From: Rhodoferax lacus
GTDB taxonomy: Bacteria; Pseudomonadota; Gammaproteobacteria; Burkholderiales; Burkholderiaceae_C
NCBI RefSeq assembly: GCF_003415675.1
Contig: NZ_QFZK01000003.1
Span: forward strand, 62,001 to 126,000
Reading direction: 5' to 3'
DNA: 64,000 bases
Shown: piece by piece, positions 8,601 to 15,358 of the stretch
How positions within the stretch are numbered: position 1 is the stretch's first letter
How the letters are laid out: each line of letters opens with the position of its first letter
The notes under the pieces: model-generated
The model's input: the letters and a program-made list of their open reading frames with translations, nothing else
Databases searched by the model: none
What the model was told of the DNA's origin: nothing
Position numbers and translations under genes: made by a program

Positions 8601-11600
8601 TGCCCAGCCAGATGTTTTCAAAGCCCGAAACGTTGTCATTGCCGCTGCCTCCCGTGACTACGCCGGTACCCATGTTGATGTTGACACCGGCCAGGGCATA
8701 GCGGTAGTCCAGCCAGTCGTTGGCGGTGCTGCCGCCAGCCAGCACATTGTCCAGGTTGCTGGCATACACATAGGCATTGTTGGTGCCCGCTGCCGTGAAG
8801 TTTTCAAAGCCGCTGAAGTTGGTGTTGGTGCCGGAAACCGGGCCGTAATAGTACACAGAGCCCGTGAACATATTGACGTCCACCCGCTGCGAGCCGGCAA
8901 AGGCCCAGACCAGGGTGTCGGTGCCTGCACCGGCATCGATGATGTCGATGACGCTGTCATCGCCGGTGATGGTGATGGTGTCGTTGCCCAAGCCTGCGGT
9001 GATGCGGGCTGCGCCCTCCAGGCCGTCGCTGATGCTGTCATCACCACTGCCGCCGTTGAGCGTATCGGTGCCCAGACCGCCCAGCAGCACGTCATTGCCA
9101 TCGCCTGCGTTGATGACGTTGTCGAGGGCGTCGCCCGTCAGGGTGTCGGCAAAGGCCGAGCCAGTCAGGTTCTGGATGCCGCTGTAGGTGTCACCCGCGG
9201 CATCGCCGGTGTTCAGGCTGGCGTTGGCCAGCGAGGCCACCACGCCCACCCCGGCGCCCTGGTCAGTGCCGTGTTCGTAGCTGGCCGTGTTGACACCGGT
9301 GCCACCCACCAGCGCGTCGGCACCGCCCAGGCCCTCGAGCACATCATCGCCACTGCCGCCGTCCAGCGTGTTGTTGCCGGCGTTACCCACCAGCGTGTCG
9401 TTGAAGATGGAGCCCGTCAGGTTTTCGATCGAGGTGTAGCTGTCGCCCGCTGCATCACCCGAGGCGCTGAAGCCCGCCAGGCTGGCCGTGAGAGACGCGG
9501 CCACGGCGGTCAGTGCATGGGCATAGCTGGCGGTGTCGGAGTCGCTGCCGGTTCCGGTGCCGCCAATCAGCACGTCGGCACCGCCCATGCCTTCGAGCAC
9601 GTTGGTGCCCGCACCGCCCGTCAGGATGTTGACGTTGCCGTCGCCGACCAGCGTGTCGTTGAAGCCCGAGCCGGTCAGGTTCTCGATGCTGGTGTAGGTG
9701 TCGCCTGCGGCGTCCCCGGCCTGCACGGGCGCAACGCCAGTGCTGAAGGTGGTGGTCAGCGAAGACACCACGCCCGTGGCTGCATGCGCATAGCTGGCCG
9801 TGTCGTTGCCCGATCCGCCCGCCAGGCTGTCGGTGCCAGCCATGCCCTCGAGCACGTCATCGCCATTGCCGCCGCTGATCACATTCGCATTGGCGTCTCC
9901 AATCAGCACGTCGCTGAAGGCTGAACCGGTCAGGTTGACAATGCCGCTGTAGGTGTCCCCGTTGGCGTCACCGTCCTGCACCACCGCAGGCCCGGCACTG
10001 AAGGCCGTGGTGAGCGAGGACAGCACGGCCGCCGAGGCATGCGCATAGCTGGCCGTGTCGGTGCCGCCACCGCCAATGAGTACATCGGCGCTGCCCATGC
10101 CTTCCAGGGAGTCGTTGCCCAGGCCGCCGTTGAGGATGTTCACACCGGTATCGCCCGTCAGCGTGTCGGCGCCCGAGCCGCCGGTCAGGTTCTCGATGGA
10201 AACCAGCGTGTCGCCATCGGCCTCGCCGCCGGTGCCCAGGTTGGTGGTCAGGCTGACGGATACGCCAAAGGTGTCGTACTGGTAGCTGGCCGTATCAACG
10301 TCGCCGCCACCGTCCAGCGTGTCCGAGCCGCCACGGCCCATCAGGATGTCGTTGCCCAGGCCTCCCTGCAGCACGTTGGCCTGCGCGTCGCCGATCAGCG
10401 TGTCGTTGAACTGCGAGCCGCGCAGGTTCTCGATATTGAGGTAGGTGTCGCCCACCGCCTCGCCGGTGCTCACCACGCCCAGGCTGGTGTCCAGCGTAGC
10501 CACCACGGCGGTCAGTGCGTTTTCATAGGTGGCGGTGTCAATCCCCTGGCCGCCATCCATGGCGTCTGCGCCGGTGCCGCCGTCCAGCGTGTCGTTGCCG
10601 GTGCCGCCGCTCAGGGTGTCGTTGCCGTCGCCGCCATGGACCAGGTCGGGCCCGGCGCCGGTGAAGACGGTGTCATTGCCGTCGCCAGCAAACACTTCCA
10701 CACCCACGCCTGCGCTGGGCAGCACCATCAGCGGGTCGCCGGTGGAGCTGGTGACGGTGAAGTCGGTCACGCTCACGGCGTTGCGGTAGGTGAAGTTCAG
10801 GTTGTTGGTGACCTCAAAGGCCAGCACGCCGGACAGGCCGGTGACGATGACGTCGGCACCGAAGTCGATGATGGCGCTGCTGTCGGTGACGTTGTAGACC
10901 AGGTTCACATCAAAGCCGGCCGTCAGCATGCCGGCCGTGGGCGTCACATGCCAGGAATTGGAGGTGGGCGAGTCGCGGGTGACGCCAACGCCTTCGAGGT
11001 TGAAGCCTGGAATCTGGGCAATCTTGGCCGCATTGAAGACAAACTGGATGTCGGTGACGCCAGAAAACGCCGTGGGCGTGACGTGCAGGGTCTTGCTCCA
11101 TTGCTGCGCGCTGCTGCTGAAGGCACTGTTGAAGCCAATGCTGTCGTCGCCCGCTGTGCCGTTGACGACTTCGCGTGTGGACTGGGCCGAGGCGCTGGCG
11201 CGCACTTCGAGCTGCACCGAGGTGCCCAGCGGGTCATAGGCACCCAGCGGGATGCCGCTGCGCCCGCTGGGCGTGACCTTGTATTCGCTGGAGGTGTACA
11301 GGCTTTGCGTGACGATGGGCTGGCCCGCGCCGCTGAGCAGGTCACTCACCGATTGCGTGGAGCGCCCCGAGCGGAACACCGCAGGCGGCGGCGCATTGAG
11401 TGGCACCACCGTGGCGGGCACTTCGCCTTCACCTTCGCCCGCACCGGTGCCGGGCCCCACGCTCTTGCCGCCGCTGGCGGTGGTGATGGGGCGCGAGATG
11501 GGCGCAGGGGCCGGTGCTTCCACCGGCGCCTGGTCCTCGGGGGGCGGCGGGTTGGCGTCAATGTTTTCCGTCACCAGCCGCAGGCTGCCGGTTTGCGCCA

Positions 11601-11931
11601 CATTGGCCACACCCACCAGCTTGAACAGGTCCGACAGGTTGATCTTGTCGTTGTTGTTGAAGAAGGCATCCGGCGGGTTGGCCGTCAGGGCGTCGAGCGC
11701 GCCATTGGCAATCACCACATGGTCGCCATTGCCAAAGGTCAGCAGCAGGTCCACGTCGGCCACATCCACGGCCTTGAGCACGCCCAGGGCCTCGTTGATC
11801 TTGATGGCTCCATTGGCATTCACGACCCGGATCAGCGGGCCGGTCACGGCGGGCTGGGTGCCGCTGGCGTTGTCGGCCAAGGCGGCCCCGTTGCCCTCAA
11901 CGGCTGCCTTGCTGGTGTTCTGGGTTGCCAT
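5689..11931 (-). CDS. giant RTX repeat protein, type I secretion substrate (adhesin-like)
   Basis: 2080 residues, no Sec signal. Residues 1-140 form a non-repetitive N-terminal module (IRVVNANGAIKI, LLLTFGNGDHVVIANGAL) reminiscent of the Bap/LapA-type prefix or retention module. A Pro/Gly/Glu-rich linker follows (about 125-190), then a beta-rich region to about 410. From about 414 to 1920 I count roughly 18 imperfect repeats of 70-100 residues, each with a DTASYAHA-like strand, a variable SL..G...GDxY loop, an ENLTGSxFNDTLxGD block and calcium-binding RTX nonapeptides such as GGxGxDxLxGG. The last 130 residues (KDTAVAGSGDDLFLVD, then VSDNMEILNL and DVRNFVDGG) match C-terminal signal regions of T1SS-secreted surface proteins. 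It is probably a Ca-dependent adhesin; a toxin domain is not visible. Confidence 0.9.
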   Translation of the reverse strand: MATQNTSKAAVEGNGAALADNASGTQPAVTGPLIRVVNANGAIKINEALGVLKAVDVADVDLLLTFGNGDHVVIANGALDALTANPPDAFFNNNDKINLSDLFKLVGVANVAQTGSLRLVTENIDANPPPPEDQAPVEAPAPAPISRPITTASGGKSVGPGTGAGEGEGEVPATVVPLNAPPPAVFRSGRSTQSVSDLLSGAGQPIVTQSLYTSSEYKVTPSGRSGIPLGAYDPLGTSVQLEVRASASAQSTREVVNGTAGDDSIGFNSAFSSSAQQWSKTLHVTPTAFSGVTDIQFVFNAAKIAQIPGFNLEGVGVTRDSPTSNSWHVTPTAGMLTAGFDVNLVYNVTDSSAIIDFGADVIVTGLSGVLAFEVTNNLNFTYRNAVSVTDFTVTSSTGDPLMVLPSAGVGVEVFAGDGNDTVFTGAGPDLVHGGDGNDTLSGGTGNDTLDGGTGADAMDGGQGIDTATYENALTAVVATLDTSLGVVSTGEAVGDTYLNIENLRGSQFNDTLIGDAQANVLQGGLGNDILMGRGGSDTLDGGGDVDTASYQYDTFGVSVSLTTNLGTGGEADGDTLVSIENLTGGSGADTLTGDTGVNILNGGLGNDSLEGMGSADVLIGGGGTDTASYAHASAAVLSSLTTAFSAGPAVVQDGDANGDTYSGIVNLTGSAFSDVLIGDANANVISGGNGDDVLEGMAGTDSLAGGSGNDTASYAHAATGVVSSLTTTFSTGVAPVQAGDAAGDTYTSIENLTGSGFNDTLVGDGNVNILTGGAGTNVLEGMGGADVLIGGTGTGSDSDTASYAHALTAVAASLTASLAGFSASGDAAGDSYTSIENLTGSIFNDTLVGNAGNNTLDGGSGDDVLEGLGGADALVGGTGVNTASYEHGTDQGAGVGVVASLANASLNTGDAAGDTYSGIQNLTGSAFADTLTGDALDNVINAGDGNDVLLGGLGTDTLNGGSGDDSISDGLEGAARITAGLGNDTITITGDDSVIDIIDAGAGTDTLVWAFAGSQRVDVNMFTGSVYYYGPVSGTNTNFSGFENFTAAGTNNAYVYASNLDNVLAGGSTANDWLDYRYALAGVNINMGTGVVTGGSGNDNVSGFENIWLGSNYNDVIIGDANNNTIRGWTGADILDGGLGIDTYLLDAVNFNVSNSTTASLLTAAQNAAMGIVMVGEAAGDVVTNFENIQGATGDFLYGNGGDNIINGRGLLEGFKGNDQIQGTNSTLSFASYANAGNSYLAAQGITTGAGVGVTATLTTSFTVGPAVSATGDAAGDTYNGNINGLTGSAFNDVLIGNGNANVVDAGAGDDTLEGLGGADIFKGGLGVDTVTYIHSTAGVLVDLSNSGSFTQTNDASGDQFFGIENLTGTSFNDTLLGDGNNNVLDGGTGINTLNGGAGFDIASYASATAAVAITLGAGGAGTVTGGGGTGRTDTLIGIEQVIGSRFADAITGSSSDDWIDGGIGADVINGDANSSVGDTISYASATGFVTMVLNSSSSDGKTLSNFENIFGSAYGDVLTGDAGDNVIEGGLSNDTLNGGANTAVGDTVSYAFSAASVTVNISGAVVLGIATGSTGGEGIDTLSNFENITGSAFSDILIGDTNANRIDGGNGDDVLVGGAGADTLVGGAGLDTASYASATSAVTVTINGTGTLGDAAGDVLSGMENAIGSAFDDTLTGDGGDNTFNGGLGSNAMNGLGGVDTVDYSGATGAMTVNFSNGGINATGGAVGSTRSDSLSNFENILGSAFADNLTGDGGNNLFEGGQGADTLNGAVGTDTASYLRSSAGVNVSLLPGATNTGGDAAGDVLTNFENLQGSAFNDVLTGNTGPNVLDGGDGNDLLIGGAGSDQLIGGAGINTVSYATAGAGVTANLATGTGTVGDAQGDTFSGIQNLTGSGFNDTLVGNSLGNTIVGGAGNDNISISGSSSGNNIFDVSSGKDTAVAGSGDDLFLVDIATANLPTRINGQGNTQVLIGGGDTVQLSGLTSSPYSLSTLAAVSDNMEILNLKDGTNTRLDIASVDVRNFVDGGNGSQMWIKADTGDTLNIGVAAGETVQSFAVSGGTDYLVFNAGAQVAQIHWQTA

Positions 11932-11969
11932 GGTCTGTACTCCTGGTGCCGTGCCGGTTCAAACGGATG

Positions 11970-13358
11970 CTATTTGCGCACGTCGCGCTGGGATTCGAAG
12001 GTGGCGTTGGCCACCGTAATCAGGGCCGCCAGCAGGCGCTGGGTTTCCACTGCGCTGTCGTTGAGCGAGAGCTTGAGTTCGCTCATCTGTTCCACGCTGT
12101 TTTCGTTGGCCTTTTCCATCAGGGTCAGCATGGAGCCCATCTGGCGTCCCACGCGCTGCATTTCCAGACGGAAGTTGTTGGCGGCCTCGGTGTTCTCGGC
12201 CAGCGAGCGCAGGAACTCGCCGCGCTGCTTGCGGAAGTCGTCCATCTCGGCATTCAGGCTGCGTTCCTGCAGCTTGGCCGATTCGGTCAGGCGCTCTTCA
12301 ATGCGGCGCATGACGCGCACCTCTTCCGAGATGCCCTCCTGCATGGCGCGCGCTGCGAATTGCTGCAGTTGGGCACTGGTCGCATCTCCGTTGGCGGCAC
12401 CCATCATCGCTGCGGCCACCATGGGAGCCACGGCGTCCGGCATGTCCACGGGCAGGTCAACCGTTGTGTTCCTGGGGGCAGCGGCGGCTTCAGCAGAGGC
12501 TTCAAAGGGTGCACCAAACTGCGAGGGCAGGAAATCATCCGGTGGCAGGCCTTCGGCAGCGCGCTTGGCCAGGTTCAGGCGGATGCCGCTTTTGCTGTAG
12601 GCAAAGCCTTCGCGGGCCAGCGCAAACTCGATGTGCTGCGCCACTTCCGAGCCCAGCGTGGACATGATGTCGCCCATGCAGCGCTTGACCGACACCATCA
12701 TGAAACCAATGATGATGGAGCCCAGCAAGCCGTACATGGAGGCCGAGAAGGCAATGCCCATGGAGTGCATGGGTGCCTCCATGCGCTTGACCATCAGGCC
12801 GAACACGGCAATCGGGTCGGCGGTCTTCATGTCCAGGTCGCCAAAGCTGGCAATCAGGATGGCAATGTCGTCCAGCGTGGCCAACAGGCCGATGAAGGTA
12901 CCCAAGAGGCCCATGCCCACCAGCAGGCCGCCCAGAAACTGGGGCAGGGCGTTGCGGCTGCCCAGGCGGGAAGCCGCCTTGTGCAGCTCGTTTTCCAGGG
13001 CAATCTGCTCCTGGTGCGAGATGGTGCGCCCGCTGGAAGCGGCCACCATGCGCAGCACGTAGGCGATGTCGGCGTCGCAGTTGAGGGCCATTTCCTGCTG
13101 GCCTGAGGGGCTCATGCCGGAGCGGCGTGCGTCCACAAACTCGGCCAGCTTCTGGCCCTCGTACATCAGCTTGTGCACGCTCATCAGGATCAGGCAGCCA
13201 CCGGCCAGGATGATGGCGAAGATCAGGTAGTTGAGCTGCGGATGCGGGTTGGCCGTGATGGTCTTGATGATCGGTTCGCGATACAGGATGGCACCCAGGA
13301 TCAGCATCAAAAACGGCAGCGCTGTGTAGACGTAATAGATTCGCAAACGTTTGTACAT
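11970..13358 (-). CDS. MotA/TolQ/ExbB-family proton channel subunit
   Basis: 462 residues. Four membrane helices are visible at about 9-25, 44-61, 141-161 and 205-224, the MotA-like arrangement. Helix 3 has GLLGTFIGLLATL and helix 4 MGIAFSASMYGLLGSI, the signature segments of the MotA/TolQ/ExbB channel family. After helix 4 comes an unusually long cytoplasmic tail of about 235 residues that is Ala-rich, then coiled-coil (roughly 340-455, RIEERLTESAKLQERSL onward). With the MotB-like product of 14678-15337 it should form a stator-like complex driven by ion flow. It lies between the HlyD gene and the RTX gene, 38 bp upstream of the latter. It is not a flagellar motA; no flagellar genes are nearby. 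Confidence 0.85.
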   Translation of the reverse strand: MYKRLRIYYVYTALPFLMLILGAILYREPIIKTITANPHPQLNYLIFAIILAGGCLILMSVHKLMYEGQKLAEFVDARRSGMSPSGQQEMALNCDADIAYVLRMVAASSGRTISHQEQIALENELHKAASRLGSRNALPQFLGGLLVGMGLLGTFIGLLATLDDIAILIASFGDLDMKTADPIAVFGLMVKRMEAPMHSMGIAFSASMYGLLGSIIIGFMMVSVKRCMGDIMSTLGSEVAQHIEFALAREGFAYSKSGIRLNLAKRAAEGLPPDDFLPSQFGAPFEASAEAAAAPRNTTVDLPVDMPDAVAPMVAAAMMGAANGDATSAQLQQFAARAMQEGISEEVRVMRRIEERLTESAKLQERSLNAEMDDFRKQRGEFLRSLAENTEAANNFRLEMQRVGRQMGSMLTLMEKANENSVEQMSELKLSLNDSAVETQRLLAALITVANATFESQRDVRK

Positions 13359-13409
13359 AGGAGGGTTCCGGGTTCTGGATGGTTTGGGTTGGGGGGTGTC
13401 CGGTCAGGC

Positions 13410-14669
13410 TCAGACCGGGTCGCGGAAGGCGCCGTCGCGAAAGCGCATCAGCGGAGAAAAAACATAGGACAGCACGGTGCGCTTGCCCACCACGATGTCG
13501 GCCTCGGCCGTCATGCCGGGCACGGCAGCCAGGGGGGAGTGGCCCTTGGAGGCGATCTTCACCATCACGCGGTAGTAGCGGCCTTCGCGCTCGTCGGTCA
13601 GGGTGTCGGCGCTCACCTCGGTTACGCTGCCGTCCAGGGCGCCATAGGTGGCGTAGTCGTAGGCGCCTATGCGCACCCGCGCGGGCAGGCCGCTGTGCAG
13701 CCCGGCGCGGTCATTGGGGCGGGCTTTGGCCTCGATCAGCACGCCGCTGTCGTCCGAGGTGATCTCCATCAGTGCCTCACCCGGGCGCACCACGCCACCT
13801 ATGGTGGCCACCTGCAGGCGGTTCACAAAACCCGAGACCGGCGCGCGCACGCGGTTGCGCTCCAGGCGGTCGGTGGTGGTGTTGAGCTCGAAGCCCGACT
13901 TCTCCAGGTCGCCGCGGATTTGGGTGAGCTCGCCCGAGGCCTCTGCGCGAAACTTGGCCTGCACCTCGCCCACGCGCGATTCGGATTCGGCCACCGCGGC
14001 GCGCAGGCGCGGCAGGGTGGCTTCGGCTTCGGTGATCTGGGAGAGCAGGCGCTGCAGGCGCGACTGGCTGTCCAGCACTTCCATATTGGAGGCCGCGCCG
14101 TTGCGCTTGAGGCCTTCGAGCACACGCAGCTGCTGCTGTGCCACTTCCACTTCGGCCAGCAGGTTGCGCCTGCGGCCTTCGGTTTCGGCAATCTCGCCGC
14201 GCTTTTGCGCGGTCTGGCCGCGCAGGGCGGCTACTTCTTCACCCACCCGGGCGCGGCGCGACTGGTAGGCAGCCGTCTCGGCCCGTCGCACTTCCTCGTC
14301 CACCAGGTCTTTGGGAAACACCAGGCTGCCCGCACCGGTGGACTCGGCCAGCAGGCGCGCCTCGCGGCCACGCAGCATGGCCGAGCGCGAGCGCTCCTGC
14401 TGCACGGTGGAGCGGGCCTGGATGTCGGAGAGCTCCAGCAGGATCTGCCCGGCCTTGACCACCTCGCCCTCGTGGACCAGGATGTTGCGCACGATGCCGC
14501 CTTCCAGGTGTTGCACGATCTGCGCCTTGCCGGCCGGCACGATGCGCCCGTCGGTTCGCACGATCACATCCACCCGGGCCAACGCGGCCCAGGCCAGCAG
14601 GCAGGTGCTGCCGGCCAGCACGATGAGCACAAAGGCCTGGCGTGGCTGGAGGGAGCGCGGCAATCGCAT
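13410..14669 (-). CDS. HlyD-family type I secretion periplasmic adaptor
   Basis: 419 residues. One N-terminal membrane helix (about 12-30, AFVLIVLAGSTCLLAWAAL), then a biotinyl-lipoyl half (GGIVRNILVHEGEVVKAGQ), a long alpha-hairpin from about 100 to 250, the second lipoyl half (RAPVSGFVNRLQV) and a C-terminal beta-barrel domain (PNDRAGLHSGLPARVRI, VPGMTAEADIVVGKRTVLSY). This is the membrane fusion protein linking the ABC exporter to the TolC-like channel. The final SPLMRFRDGAFRDP is typical of HlyD/LapC proteins. It lies 8 bp after the MotB-like gene. Confidence 0.92.
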   Translation of the reverse strand: MRLPRSLQPRQAFVLIVLAGSTCLLAWAALARVDVIVRTDGRIVPAGKAQIVQHLEGGIVRNILVHEGEVVKAGQILLELSDIQARSTVQQERSRSAMLRGREARLLAESTGAGSLVFPKDLVDEEVRRAETAAYQSRRARVGEEVAALRGQTAQKRGEIAETEGRRRNLLAEVEVAQQQLRVLEGLKRNGAASNMEVLDSQSRLQRLLSQITEAEATLPRLRAAVAESESRVGEVQAKFRAEASGELTQIRGDLEKSGFELNTTTDRLERNRVRAPVSGFVNRLQVATIGGVVRPGEALMEITSDDSGVLIEAKARPNDRAGLHSGLPARVRIGAYDYATYGALDGSVTEVSADTLTDEREGRYYRVMVKIASKGHSPLAAVPGMTAEADIVVGKRTVLSYVFSPLMRFRDGAFRDPV

Positions 14670-14677
14670 GGGCGGCC

Positions 14678-15337
14678 CTACTTCTTCACCACCGGGGAGA
14701 CCATGACGCGGGAGTTCTCGGCACTGGCCGCACCATCGCGGATCTGTACCTCGATCCGGTCGGGCGCCATGCCCGCCTTGATGAGCTGGTTGCGCACGGC
14801 CATCACCCGGTAGAAGGCAATGCGCTTGGCCTCGGAAAAGCCGGTGGGCACCAGGATCTCCACGCGCGCCGCACCGCTGGCCATCATGGGGCCCAGTGCG
14901 GCCTTGAGGGTCTCGGATTCCGGCGCGCTCAGCAGCACGGCGTCCTTCTCGAAGTTGACGATCACACCGCCGCCCGCCGGAGTCAGCTCGCGCAGCACCT
15001 TGTCCGGCACGGCCAGCGGTGTCTTGGCGGTGATGACCTTCTGGTCCTTCGGGCTGTCATTCTTTTGCAGCACCTGCAGCTTGAGCGCATCGACTTCCTT
15101 TTGCAGGGCGATCACCTGCTGCTTGGGGTCCATGGGCGCTTCGGACTTGGAGGCCGGCGGCACATCGGCGGCCGAGGCGGCATCCTTGTGGCGGCTGAGC
15201 TCCAGGGCGAACATGAACACTGCCACGATCATGATGGTCAGCATGAACAGCAGGTTGAGCACCAGGTTGGTTACGGCATCGACATAGCCGGGCCAGAAAA
15301 TGTCGGCGCCGTCGTCGCTGCTGGCTTCAATGGACAT
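14678..15337 (-). CDS. MotB-like stator subunit with degenerate OmpA-like C-terminus
   Basis: 219 residues. A single membrane helix (about 22-43) is preceded by FWPGYVDAVTNLVLNLLF; the Asp at residue 20 lines up with the proton-carrying Asp of MotB (YAD in the E. coli protein). A short coiled-coil (about 70-95) and a C-terminal domain follow (VIVNFEKDAVLL, VEILVPTG, MAVRNQLIKAGMAPDRIEV) that has the spacing of an OmpA-like peptidoglycan-binding fold but lacks the usual TD and NxxLS motifs. It probably partners the MotA-like protein of the same operon. ExbD/TolR is an alternative label, but the N-terminal signature looks closer to MotB. Confidence 0.75.
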   Translation of the reverse strand: MSIEASSDDGADIFWPGYVDAVTNLVLNLLFMLTIMIVAVFMFALELSRHKDAASAADVPPASKSEAPMDPKQQVIALQKEVDALKLQVLQKNDSPKDQKVITAKTPLAVPDKVLRELTPAGGGVIVNFEKDAVLLSAPESETLKAALGPMMASGAARVEILVPTGFSEAKRIAFYRVMAVRNQLIKAGMAPDRIEVQIRDGAASAENSRVMVSPVVKK

Positions 15338-15358
15338 GGGTCTTGCTCCAGACTGGCG

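Noticed and set aside
5689..11931. Possible CRISPR array or DNA satellite in the RTX gene
   Set aside because: The repeats are protein-coding, differ in sequence and spacing, and keep the reading frame; there are no constant-length spacers or cas genes.
8434..12600. Long plus-strand open frames of 496 and 853 codons opposite the RTX gene
   Set aside because: They are antisense shadows of a GC-rich repetitive gene, rich in Gly/Ala/Val/Arg with no domain and no ribosome sites.
11970..15337. Flagellar motAB or ExbBD for TonB
   Set aside because: No flagellar, tonB or receptor genes nearby; the genes are interleaved with the type I secretion parts and the MotA-like protein has an atypical long tail.
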